Assembly: GCA_964583335.1 (NCBI GenBank)
Contig: CAZOVG010000002.1
Coordinates: 186,001 to 250,000 of the forward strand
Length of the DNA: 64,000 nt
Direction of reading: 5' to 3'
DNA from: JAGNKE01 sp964583335
GTDB taxonomy: Bacteria; Pseudomonadota; Alphaproteobacteria; Micavibrionales; Micavibrionaceae
The translations under genes and the position numbers were made by a program. The notes under the pieces were generated by a model that ran no database searches, had not been told where the DNA came from, and saw only the letters and a list, made by a program, of their open reading frames with translations. Shown here piece by piece: positions 32,111 through 39,467 of the stretch; within the stretch, counting starts at the first letter, position 1; each line of letters opens with the position of its first letter.

Positions 32111-33496
32111 GTGAATTTTTCCACCATAGCCAAAAATCTGTGGCTCCCTTTCGTTATCTTCGCCTTATTCTTGACCGCCATAGCGTTCCGGCCTTTGCTG
32201 CCGATTGATGAAACGCGCTATATGACGGTCGCATGGGAAATGTTTTTGCGCCAAGGCTGGCTCCAGCCGTTGACGGTGAATTTTGAGCCGTACCACCACA
32301 AGCCGCCGCTGCTATTCTGGCTGATAAATCTTTCATGGTCGGTGTTCGGGATAAGCCGGTGGGCGGGCCTTATTCCTATTGTGCTGTTCTCGATGGCCTG
32401 CGTCTATCTGACGGGCTTTCTCGCCGCGCGTCTTTTCCCTGAAATCCAAGACCGCCAGCGCGTCCGGCTTATCATGGCGGGCGGCATTCCGTTTATGATC
32501 TATGGCACGCTGGTCATGTTTGATTTCATGCTGTGCGCCTTCGTGCTTCTTTCCCTGATTTGCCTTTACTATTTCCGGCAGGAACGCCGCTTGCGCTATG
32601 CGCTGCTCATGGGCCTGTGCCTTGGCATGGGCGTTTTGACCAAAGGCCCGGTGGCGTATCTCTATGTCTTTCCGGTCGCGCTTCTGGCCCCGTTCTGGAT
32701 GAAAGAATTTTCCCGGCCCGCGCAATGGTACGGCGGCATATTGGCCGCGCTTGCCGTTTCCGTGCTGCCGGTTTTGTTCTGGCTGATTCCCGTTCTGAAA
32801 GCGGCGGATAGCGACTTTGCGTTCTGGCTGGTCTGGAATCAGACCGCCGGGCGGATAACGGGCAATTTCAACGCCTCGCATGTGCGCCCGTTCTGGTTTT
32901 ACTTGCCGCTAATCCCGGTCATTTTCATGCCGTGGCTTTTCTTTCCGTCATTCTGGCGCGGCCTATCCCATGCCAAGGCGGGGCTGAAATTGCATGAGGG
33001 TTTGCGCTTTCTGGCTTTCTGGCTCGTGCCGGTCGTGATCGCCTTTTCCTTCATAAGCGGAAAGCAGCCGCACTATCTCGTCCCGTTGGTGCCAGGCGTC
33101 GCCATGCTTGCGGCGTATTGCCTTCAAAGGCTTGAAACGCGAACGCTGGTCAAGGCTTTCGCCGCTGTGCTGGTGCTTTTCATCGGCGGGCAGATGATCG
33201 CCTCGCAAACCTTTTTCAAGCGGTACACGCTTGAGCATGTCGCGGAAATCGTGAAAACGCAGCCGACCCGCGATCTAGCCTTTGTCCGCAATTATCACGG
33301 CGAATTAGGCTTTATGGCGCGCCATGAAACGCCGGTCGATAGCTTGCAGCCCGATCAACTTGAGGCGTGGTTTGAAGCGCACCCGGACGGGTGGGCGGTC
33401 GTGCGTTTCAAGGACGACCAGCCGGAAATAAAAAACCTCAAGATGATTTTCGCCCACCGTTACCGCGGTAAAAATCTCGGAGTGTTCGAGAAATGA
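32111..33496 (+). CDS. ArnT/PMT-like polyprenyl-phosphate glycosyltransferase
   Basis: 461 residues with about 11-12 membrane helices. The first periplasmic loop has LPIDETRYMTVAWEMF, carrying the acidic catalytic/metal residues of the GT39/GT83 (GT-C) fold, then EPYHHKPPLLFWL. A soluble C-terminal domain of about 90 residues follows the last helix. Members move a sugar from undecaprenyl phosphate to lipid A, core or protein at the periplasmic face; ArnT gives polymyxin resistance. GTG start at 32111 with AAGGA 9 nt upstream. The stop overlaps the PAP2 gene (ATGA). Acceptor and sugar are unknown. Confidence 0.87.
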   Translation: MNFSTIAKNLWLPFVIFALFLTAIAFRPLLPIDETRYMTVAWEMFLRQGWLQPLTVNFEPYHHKPPLLFWLINLSWSVFGISRWAGLIPIVLFSMACVYLTGFLAARLFPEIQDRQRVRLIMAGGIPFMIYGTLVMFDFMLCAFVLLSLICLYYFRQERRLRYALLMGLCLGMGVLTKGPVAYLYVFPVALLAPFWMKEFSRPAQWYGGILAALAVSVLPVLFWLIPVLKAADSDFAFWLVWNQTAGRITGNFNASHVRPFWFYLPLIPVIFMPWLFFPSFWRGLSHAKAGLKLHEGLRFLAFWLVPVVIAFSFISGKQPHYLVPLVPGVAMLAAYCLQRLETRTLVKAFAAVLVLFIGGQMIASQTFFKRYTLEHVAEIVKTQPTRDLAFVRNYHGELGFMARHETPVDSLQPDQLEAWFEAHPDGWAVVRFKDDQPEIKNLKMIFAHRYRGKNLGVFEK

Positions 33497-34179
33497 AATG
33501 GCTTTACGACAAAAAACGGTTCCTGATTTTCAGGGACTTTAAAATCTGTCTTGCCCTTATTGTTTCGTCCGCCGTGCTGTTTTCGATCTTGGCCGCCCTC
33601 GATGTGCGCGGCGCGCTGCATGGGTTTGACGTTGCGATCTTGACCAGCTTGGCGGACGGACGAAATGGTGAAATCAAGGTCGCCAGATACAGCGAAACCA
33701 TGCGCGATATAACCAGCCTTGGTGGAACAACGCTTATAATATTCGCAACGACCGCGACCGTTCTATGGTTTTTTCAGCTAGGGCAGAAGGGCAAGGCGGC
33801 ATTAATGGCCTTGACGGTTATAACAAGCTCGGCCCTGAATAATACGCTTAAGCAGTTTTTCGATTTGCCTCGGCCAGATATTTTCCCGCATGGGACGCTT
33901 GTCAGTTCCATGACGTTCCCAAGTGGTCACACATTCACTGGCGCGGTCACTTACTTGACCATTGCCTTTCTGATTTATCAGCTTGAAATTAAACCGCAGC
34001 TAAAAATATTTGCTTTCTGTACTGCTATTTTCGTCAGTTTTTGGATAGGAATCAGTCGCCTTTATTTGGGCGTCCATTGGCCGAGCGATGTAATCGCCAG
34101 TTGGATTTTAGCCCTCGGATGGTGCGCTTTGTGCTGGATGATCTGGATTATATGGCAGACAGATGAGCAAATAGATTGA
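33493..34179 (+). CDS. PAP2 superfamily membrane phosphatase
   Basis: 228 residues with about six membrane helices. The three-part active site is present: KQFFDLPRPD (about 119-128), PSGHTFTGA (about 143-151, His acid/base) and SRLYLGVHWPSDVIAS (about 187-202, nucleophilic His and Asp). Family members dephosphorylate lipid A (LpxE/LpxF), transfer phosphate (LpxT) or recycle undecaprenyl pyrophosphate. In this operon a lipid A or polyprenyl-phosphate substrate is likely. It is the last gene of the operon. Confidence 0.87.
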   Translation: MKWLYDKKRFLIFRDFKICLALIVSSAVLFSILAALDVRGALHGFDVAILTSLADGRNGEIKVARYSETMRDITSLGGTTLIIFATTATVLWFFQLGQKGKAALMALTVITSSALNNTLKQFFDLPRPDIFPHGTLVSSMTFPSGHTFTGAVTYLTIAFLIYQLEIKPQLKIFAFCTAIFVSFWIGISRLYLGVHWPSDVIASWILALGWCALCWMIWIIWQTDEQID

Positions 34180-34295
34180 ATTAAGACCGCGGAAAATCGA
34201 ACTCGATCTCCCTTTTTCCGGCCTGTGGTTTCAGATTCTATCCGATTGAAGTCGCGCCAGCGGCGCATCGGATGGATGGCTGGGGCGGGATGGCT

Positions 34296-34316
34296 GGTAC
34301 AGCGGGCCGCTGTACC
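34296..34316. repeat. Perfect 10-bp palindrome between PAP2 and integrase genes
   Basis: GGTACAGCGG and CCGCTGTACC flank a single G. It lies in the 165-nt convergent gap (34180-34344), which holds no gene. There is no T-run on either side, so a protein-binding site is more likely than a simple terminator. Confidence 0.5.
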
Positions 34317-34344
34317 GTTCGCGCCACCCCTTAAATAATGACTG

Positions 34345-35634
34345 TTACTTTTTGCCTTTGGGATTCTTGCGCCGTTCGGGGCCGGGGCGGGCCGCCCCAG
34401 CTTTTCCGCTCTGGCTGTTATCCGGTTTGCTATCGTCTTCGGGTAAGGATTCCCAGCTTCCCATACCATGCAACACGCGGTCTGCATGTTTAACGGTATT
34501 CACATGGCCGTAATGCTGTTCAATCATTTCAACAGACGTTCCCATTTGCTGCGCCAAGAAATAAACGTCAACGCCTTCACCTAAACGGAATGTCGCGTAA
34601 GTATGACGGAAACAATAAGTCGAGCGCGGAATCCCTGACGGGCCTTCGCGCAGTTTTGCTTCTGTCAAAAGTTGCGTTACAAGTTCGGCATAAAGGGACT
34701 TGGTTGCTTTTCCAACTTTCGTTGTAAATACCGGATCGTCCGGCCCGGTGGATTTGGACATGGCTTTCACCCGGTCGAGATATTCCCCGACACTGGGCGG
34801 AGCCACAAGCTGCCTTGATTTGCCCTTACCGCGTACAGACAGGATAATAAGATCGCGCCCGTCCTTGTCTTTCCCTCTGGAAATATCCCGCCAGCGCAAG
34901 TTTTTGGCTTCCGGCGGGCGCATCCCTGTATTGCACATGATAAGCACGAAATTATAGGTCATGGTGCGATACCAGATGCTTGAATCCTTGGTCGCAGCCT
35001 TAACCCATGCGCGGCCCCGCGTGTGCAAGGCCCGGTATTCCTCAATAGAAAACGCATCCCGGCGCATCAGCTTGAATTGCGGCCTTCCTTCAAACCGCTT
35101 GTCTGCCGTGATGTAGCGTTTCTTGATCGCAAAATCCATGATGGCCCGGAAAATCATCATTTCAAATTTTACCGTGGCATCACTGACCTGCTCACGAAAT
35201 TGACCCCTCCCATGTTCGCGCCGCCATGCGGGATAATTGGCCCATCGGTCTTGACCGATCATGCTGATTTGGATGTTTCCTACATAGGGGTCTAAATGAT
35301 TATTGACGGAAGATTTTAGCTTTCTGACGCGCTCATGCCCGATCTCACCCATCTTTGCGCGTAGGTTTTGGGATTCAATGTATTCCTTGGATACATCACT
35401 AAAGGGCTTATCGAATATCGGGACTTCGTGCTTTATCCGAAACCTGACATCTGCATCATAATCATAGGCGCGGTCGCGGGCTTCGTTGATATTGGAAGTC
35501 TTGAGGGAAATAGTCTTATAGCGGTCTGCCTTGGGAAGTTTGATGCGGCAATAGAAATTCTTATGCTCCACATCACCCCGGCGGAAGATAATCAGGCCGG
35601 GTTTCAGTTCCTCTTTGTCGATGATAAAGGCCAT
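34345..35634 (-). CDS. int: Tyrosine recombinase (integrase) of the element
   Basis: 429 residues. An N-terminal arm-binding-like domain and core-binding SAM-like domain (about 70-190) precede the catalytic domain (about 200-395), which has the first Arg in NTGMRPPEAKNLRW, a Lys in RGKGKSRQL, the box CFRHTYAT with the second Arg, and the Tyr nucleophile in EQHYGHVNT. A Lys/Arg/Pro-rich tail of about 35 residues follows. AAGGACAAGGGGC precedes the ATG. It reads leftward from the right end, in line with the interrupted rarA promoter, and TGTGCAG repeats fill the space upstream of it. It should catalyse integration and excision at the CCCAGAGG core. Confidence 0.93.
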   Translation of the reverse strand: MAFIIDKEELKPGLIIFRRGDVEHKNFYCRIKLPKADRYKTISLKTSNINEARDRAYDYDADVRFRIKHEVPIFDKPFSDVSKEYIESQNLRAKMGEIGHERVRKLKSSVNNHLDPYVGNIQISMIGQDRWANYPAWRREHGRGQFREQVSDATVKFEMMIFRAIMDFAIKKRYITADKRFEGRPQFKLMRRDAFSIEEYRALHTRGRAWVKAATKDSSIWYRTMTYNFVLIMCNTGMRPPEAKNLRWRDISRGKDKDGRDLIILSVRGKGKSRQLVAPPSVGEYLDRVKAMSKSTGPDDPVFTTKVGKATKSLYAELVTQLLTEAKLREGPSGIPRSTYCFRHTYATFRLGEGVDVYFLAQQMGTSVEMIEQHYGHVNTVKHADRVLHGMGSWESLPEDDSKPDNSQSGKAGAARPGPERRKNPKGKK

Positions 35635-35649
35635 GCCCCTTGTCCTTTT

Positions 35650-35718
35650 TGTGCAGATTCCGTGCAGCTTTCAGCCGTAAGTCCTTGATCTGTCGTGGCT
35701 GTGCATACTATGTGCAGA
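35650..35718. repeat. TGTGCAG-type repeats between integrase and attR (candidate arm sites)
   Basis: Heptamers at 35650-35656 (TGTGCAG), 35661-35667 (CGTGCAG), 35700-35706 (TGTGCAT) and 35711-35717 (TGTGCAG) occur as two pairs with 10-11 bp periods, one helical turn. The left end has a matching pair at 24543 and 24554. This paired, helically phased layout near both ends suggests integrase or directionality-factor arm binding and perhaps autoregulation of int. Confidence 0.6.
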
Positions 35719-35772
35719 CCATTATATAATAAAATAGTAAATAAAAACAGAAAGATAGAATAACTCTGTCAT

Positions 35773-35780
35773 CCCAGAGG
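35773..35780. repeat. attR core, direct repeat copy 2 (CCCAGAGG)
   Basis: On its right the sequence encodes the N-terminus of RarA; on its left it is element DNA in which the frame runs on for about 20 foreign codons to a stop at 35708. Identical to the copy at 24478-24485. Confidence 0.88.
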
Positions 35781-35956
35781 ATCATGGAGGCCAGAACACC
35801 GGATTCGTCCATTTTACGCAGCGGGCCGCCGGGGCCGAGCAGATGATCCTGCCCTACCACCGCGCCGAGCTCGCCGGGGCGCAGGCGGTCGGCCAGCGGG
35901 CGGGGGCCGCTCTTCTCCGCCGTTTTGTCGCTGTTTTTGGCAAATAGATCCGTCAT
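35774..35956 (-). pseudogene. rarA: RarA N-terminal part (first 61 codons), separated from the rest by the element
   Basis: ATG 35956; the peptide begins MTDLFAKNSDKTAEKSGPRP, then LADRLRPGELGAVVGQDHLL and ends ASMILW at the junction. The LAxRxRP ... VGQxHLL ... SMILW order is the RarA/MgsA N-terminus just before Walker A. In the present arrangement translation would continue as DDRVILSFCFYLLF and stop at 35708, giving an 82-residue truncated protein. Its promoter, in the 67-nt gap to the divergent nadA (35957-36023), now faces the integrase gene. Confidence 0.92.
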
Positions 35957-36023
35957 TTCCTTGACCTTCGGCGCTGAATATGAAATATAGCGCTTTTATT
36001 GCTGTCCTGTTAAGGTCAAAACC

Positions 36024-37034
36024 ATGGAAACGCAGCGCCTGGACTACACACAAGAAGTCGCGGCGGCAACGGAAGCGGTCTATCAAACCCTGTCCCGCCA
36101 CTATGCGATGGACCACTGGAAGTCGCTGGCCCCGTATGTCTACGAAATCAACCGCCTGAAAAAAGAGAAGAACGCCGTTATTCTGGCGCATAACTACATG
36201 ACGCCGGATATTTTCTTCGGCGTGGGCGATATCGTGGGCGACTCGCTCAAGCTGGCGCAGGAAGCGGCCAAGACGGACGCCGACATGATCATCCAGTGCG
36301 GGGTGCATTTCATGGCGGAGACGTCGAAGATTCTCTGCCCCGAGAAAAAGGTCATCATTCCCGACGTGCTCGCCGGATGCTCGCTTTCGGAATCCATCAC
36401 GGGCGCGGACGTGCGGGCGCTGAAGGAAAAATATCCGGGTATTCCGGTCGTGACGTATGTGAACACGTCGGCGGATGTGAAGGCGGAGTCGGATGTGTGC
36501 TGCACCTCCTCCAACGCGCTCAAGATCGTCAACGCGCTGGGCAAGCTGGGGCATGACACGGTGATCATGACGCCGGACAAGTTTCTGGCGCAGAACGTGG
36601 CGGCGCAGACAGACGTGAAGATCATCTACTGGGAAGGCACCTGCATGGTGCATGAGCGTTTCACGCCGCAGGATATCAAGGATATGCGTCAGAAGTACGA
36701 TAATATCGTCGTGCTGGCGCACCCGGAGTGCCCGCCGGACGTGATCGCGGTTTCGGATTATTCGGGATCCACCGCGCAGATGGACGTGTTCATCAAGGAG
36801 AAGCAGCCCGGGCGCGCGATGCTGATGACCGAATGTTCGATGAGTGACAATATCGCCGCCGCGAACCCGAAGGTCGAGATGATCGGCACCTGTCAGATGT
36901 GCCCGCATATGAAGCGGATCACGCTGCCGAAAATCCTCAAGGCGCTGCAGACCGAGGGGCCGGAAGTGACGATCGACCCGGAGATTTCCGCGCGGGCCAA
37001 GAAATCGGTCCTGCGGATGCTGGAGCTGAGCTAG
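36024..37034 (+). CDS. nadA: Quinolinate synthase A
   Basis: Condenses iminoaspartate with dihydroxyacetone phosphate to quinolinate using a [4Fe-4S] cluster. Triplicated-fold motifs: AHNYMTPDIFFGVGDIVGDS, CGVHFMAETSKIL, and cluster cysteines in VLAGCSLSES, EGTCMVHERF and GTCQMCPHMKRITL. Length of 336 residues matches the family. nadC follows 80 nt later on the same strand. nadB is not present in this window, so iminoaspartate must come from an aspartate oxidase or dehydrogenase encoded elsewhere. Confidence 0.96.
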   Translation: METQRLDYTQEVAAATEAVYQTLSRHYAMDHWKSLAPYVYEINRLKKEKNAVILAHNYMTPDIFFGVGDIVGDSLKLAQEAAKTDADMIIQCGVHFMAETSKILCPEKKVIIPDVLAGCSLSESITGADVRALKEKYPGIPVVTYVNTSADVKAESDVCCTSSNALKIVNALGKLGHDTVIMTPDKFLAQNVAAQTDVKIIYWEGTCMVHERFTPQDIKDMRQKYDNIVVLAHPECPPDVIAVSDYSGSTAQMDVFIKEKQPGRAMLMTECSMSDNIAAANPKVEMIGTCQMCPHMKRITLPKILKALQTEGPEVTIDPEISARAKKSVLRMLELS

Positions 37035-37114
37035 GCTTTTCCGCCTCTCATAAGCTTTTGTTTTCTTTCATCTTTATGATAGAACATCCTTGGACCGAAC
37101 AAGGATGACGCCTC

Positions 37115-37975
37115 ATGGATCTTTCCCCCCTTCTCGTTGAACAGGCCGTGCGCGCCGCTCTGGCCGAAGATCTGGGCCACGGGCACGATATCACCACGCG
37201 GGCGGTCGTCGCGCCGGGTACGCGGGCGCGGTGCGTTCTGCGGGCGCGGAAGGCGGGTATTCTGGCGGGGATGGGGCCTGCGGTTCTGGCCTTTGCGCTG
37301 TGTACCCCGGACGTGCAGATCGACCTCAACGTGCAGGACGGGGCGATGCTCAAGCCCGGCGACACGATCGCCGCGATCGCGGGCGAGGCCTCGGGGATTC
37401 TTACGGCCGAGCGGACGGCGCTCAATTTCGTTATGCATCTTTCGGGTATCGCCACGCTGACGCACAGATATGTCGAGGCGGTGCGGGCGACGAACGCGAA
37501 GATCTGCGATACGCGCAAGACGCTGCCGGGGCTGCGGGGGTTGCAGAAATACGCGGTGCGGACGGGCGGCGGAACGAACCACCGGTTCGGGCTGGACGAC
37601 GCGATTTTGATCAAGGACAACCATATCGCCATGGCGGGCGGCGTGGAAACAGCTCTGCGGCTGGCGCGGAAAAATTCCGGACATATGGTGCGGGTGGAGA
37701 TCGAGGTGGATACGCTGGCGCAGCTCGACGCGGTGCTGGCCTATCACGCGCAGCATGGCGGGGCGGACGTGGTGATGCTTGATAATTTCGCCCTGCCCGA
37801 CCTTAAGACCGCCGTGGGCAAGGTGAACGGGCGGATCGTGACCGAGGCGTCGGGCGGCGTGAACCTTGAAACGGTGGCGGCCATCGCGGCGACGGGGGTG
37901 GATTATATCTCCGTCGGGGCGCTGACGCATTCCGCGCCCGCGCTCGATCTGGGTCTGGATTTTGAGGATCTTTAG
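37115..37975 (+). CDS. nadC: Nicotinate-nucleotide pyrophosphorylase (quinolinate phosphoribosyltransferase)
   Basis: Converts quinolinate and PRPP to nicotinate mononucleotide. Motifs: EDLGHGHDITT near the N-terminus, RKTLPGLRGLQKYAVRTGGG then NHRFGLDDAILIKDNH (substrate-binding Arg/Lys/His), VEIEVDTLAQL, MLDNF and the barrel end VDYISVGALTHSAPALDL. 286 residues, normal length. It overlaps the convergent gene at 37972 by 4 bp. Forms the de novo NAD pathway with nadA. Confidence 0.96.
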   Translation: MDLSPLLVEQAVRAALAEDLGHGHDITTRAVVAPGTRARCVLRARKAGILAGMGPAVLAFALCTPDVQIDLNVQDGAMLKPGDTIAAIAGEASGILTAERTALNFVMHLSGIATLTHRYVEAVRATNAKICDTRKTLPGLRGLQKYAVRTGGGTNHRFGLDDAILIKDNHIAMAGGVETALRLARKNSGHMVRVEIEVDTLAQLDAVLAYHAQHGGADVVMLDNFALPDLKTAVGKVNGRIVTEASGGVNLETVAAIAATGVDYISVGALTHSAPALDLGLDFEDL

Positions 37976-38394
37976 GATTTCTTGCGGAAGCAAGCCGGGA
38001 TACTGACGCACAGACCGCCCAGAAGCCCCAGCAGCATATCGCCCATCGTGTCGGTTATACTGACTTGCGCCTTGCGCCCGAAATAATTGTCGGCGATCCA
38101 TTCCGCAAATTCCCAGACTACAGTCGCGGTCGCCGTCAGGGCCATCAACAGCACGAACAGCGAGAAGCGGGTATGAATTCCCAAGAATTTTTCCGCATGT
38201 GTGGCGCGGCTTGCGGCATAAAAGAAGTAACAGATTACGACCCCGCCCAGAAAGTGCATCGGAATATCCAGCGGGGGGTAGAGTTCGTAAGCGTCGAAGC
38301 CTTCAGATGCGATCATGTGCACGATAAAGACGGTGAGCGGCGCCCATGCCGCGCGGCGCAAAGTCGATTCCGAGAATTCAATAAACTCCCTCAT
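37972..38394 (-). CDS. Small polytopic membrane protein (DUF2238/YjdF-like)
   Basis: 140 residues with four membrane segments (about 15-30, 45-62, 77-100, 115-132). The pairs PLDIPMHFLGG and WEFAEWIADNYFG followed by ITDTMGDMLLGLLGG recall the DUF2238/YjdF family, where acidic and His residues lie in helices; function unknown. The start overlaps the end of the DUF1489 gene (ATGA), so they are coupled. Confidence 0.6.
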   Translation of the reverse strand: MREFIEFSESTLRRAAWAPLTVFIVHMIASEGFDAYELYPPLDIPMHFLGGVVICYFFYAASRATHAEKFLGIHTRFSLFVLLMALTATATVVWEFAEWIADNYFGRKAQVSITDTMGDMLLGLLGGLCVSIPACFRKKS

Positions 38395-38828
38395 AAAATC
38401 CCCGCCTGGCGGAGTTCCTCCTCCAGTTCGGGGGAGAGTTCGGTGTCGTCCTGTCCGGTGTAGATTCCCTTATCGGGCGGCGCGTCGGCGGGCTTGAGGT
38501 AGCGCCAGCCCTGAAACGGGCGTTTGGGCGCGGCGACTGTCTCCATCATCCGCGCCTCTTGCACGATCATGCACATCGTGCCCTTGTGCGCGGTTTCGAC
38601 GGTTTCAAAGCCGAGGATGCGGTGGCGGCAGCGTATGCGGTTTTTGATCACGCGGTAGAGGGAGCCGCCGGATTCCAAGATTTCATCGCCCCGGCTGGGT
38701 TTGTGGCGTGTCCAGCACGGGGTGGCGGGCACGCCGTGATAATCGAAGATTTCCGTCTGCTGCCAGTCGTAATAATCCTTGAGGTCCTCGACCCCGACGA
38801 CGAGCTTGATGATGTGGATGGACGCCAT
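38391..38828 (-). CDS. DUF1489 family protein
   Basis: 145 residues, soluble. Matches the alphaproteobacterial DUF1489 pattern: HIIKLVVGVEDLKD at the start, RGDEILESGGSLYRVIKNRI then CRHRILGFE in the middle, and PKRPFQGWRYLKPADAPPD near the C-terminus, with an acidic tail. Function of the family is not known to me. It is upstream of and overlaps the small membrane protein gene. Confidence 0.82.
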   Translation of the reverse strand: MASIHIIKLVVGVEDLKDYYDWQQTEIFDYHGVPATPCWTRHKPSRGDEILESGGSLYRVIKNRIRCRHRILGFETVETAHKGTMCMIVQEARMMETVAAPKRPFQGWRYLKPADAPPDKGIYTGQDDTELSPELEEELRQAGIL

Positions 38829-38847
38829 GGGCGAAGTCTAGAGCGGT

Positions 38848-39057
38848 TCAGCGTTCCGGGCAATGGGGCGGGACGCCGTTGCGTTTATATTCGGCGATCT
38901 GCTCCTCGGTGCAGCCGTGATTGCGCTGGTAGCGTTCGATCCGCTCCTCTTCTGCGGGCGGTTTGGAATCGGGCTCGCTCATGCCGATGGCGAACAGGGC
39001 CGTGAGGCCGGCGGCTTTGAGGAATCCGTTGATCCGTTGTTTGGTTCCGTAGTTCAT
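38848..39057 (-). CDS. Small protein with N-terminal hydrophobic segment (69 aa)
   Basis: ATG 39057 follows AAGGAGAACGCACG; the longer ORF from 39111 lacks a ribosome site. A hydrophobic stretch FLKAAGLTALFAIGM (about residues 9-23) may be a signal or anchor. The rest is charged, with two cysteines (HGCTEEQ and PHCPER) that could pair in the periplasm. The IERYQRNHGCTEEQIAEYKRNG pattern is not one I can name. Confidence 0.5.
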   Translation of the reverse strand: MNYGTKQRINGFLKAAGLTALFAIGMSEPDSKPPAEEERIERYQRNHGCTEEQIAEYKRNGVPPHCPER

Positions 39058-39143
39058 CGTGCGTTCTCCTTGCGGGCGGAAGTCATAAAGACAAACCGGG
39101 GAAAAGTCCATATAATCTTATGGTTAAGGGTCAAGAGAGGACG

Positions 39144-39398
39144 ATGGCGCGGATCACGGTGAAGCTGACGCCCGGGGCGAAAACGAACGCGGTCGCGGGT
39201 TGGGAAACCGACGCGGCGGGGGAGCGGTTTTTGCGAGTGTCCGTTACGGCCGCGCCGGAAAAGGGCAAGGCGAACGCGGCGCTGATCAAGCTTTTGTCCA
39301 AGCACTGGGGCGTTCCGAAAAGCGCGATCGAGATCGTGCGCGGGGAGACGAGCCGGGTGAAGGTGATCGAGGTTGAGGGTGTTGATCTCGCAACATAA
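39144..39398 (+). CDS. DUF167 (YggU) family protein
   Basis: 84 residues from ATG 39144, which follows AGAGAGGACG; an upstream in-frame ATG at 39120 is less likely. The family pattern is clear: VKLTPGAKTNAVAG, RVSVTAAPEKGKANAALIK, LLSKHWGVPKSAIEIVRGET and SRVKVIEV. DUF167 proteins are small alpha/beta proteins of unknown role, widespread in bacteria. It converges on sdhB across a 69-nt gap with a strong palindrome. Confidence 0.92.
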   Translation: MARITVKLTPGAKTNAVAGWETDAAGERFLRVSVTAAPEKGKANAALIKLLSKHWGVPKSAIEIVRGETSRVKVIEVEGVDLAT

Positions 39399-39434
39399 CG
39401 GTTTTTTAGACTTCGCGCCCGCTGGCTCCGTGGA

Positions 39435-39452
39435 CCCCGGCCTTCGCCGGGG
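39435..39452. repeat. CCCCGGC-cttc-GCCGGGG palindromic unit in the yggU-sdhB gap
   Basis: A 7-bp perfect stem with a CTTC loop, inside the longer unit TGGACCCCGGCCTTCGCCGG followed by GGTGACGG. Such TGGA...TGACG palindromes are a common dispersed repeat in Alphaproteobacteria; read in one frame they give the VTPAKAGVHG peptide of palindromic repeats. It may also act as a terminator for both convergent genes, but there is no T-run. Confidence 0.65.
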
Positions 39453-39467
39453 TGACGGCAGCGAAAC

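Larger units (their letters stand above)
24478..35780. mobile_element. Integrative and mobilizable element inserted in rarA (11,295 bp plus one repeat copy)
   Basis: Both ends are defined by the two halves of rarA and an 8-bp direct repeat CCCAGAGG (24478-24485 and 35773-35780). Contents from left: dyad terminator, MobA/MobL relaxase, candidate oriT, AbiEi/AbiEii pair, two tiny ORFs, a response regulator and kinase, a four-gene envelope glycosylation/phosphatase operon, and a tyrosine integrase with its gene next to the right end. There are no conjugation pore genes, so transfer would need a helper. Base composition is visibly lower in G+C than the host flanks. The class (IME) is inferred from gene content. 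Confidence 0.93.

Noticed and set aside
35814..36908. 364-residue leftward ORF
   Set aside because: Antisense to nadA and overlapping the rarA 5' part in another frame.
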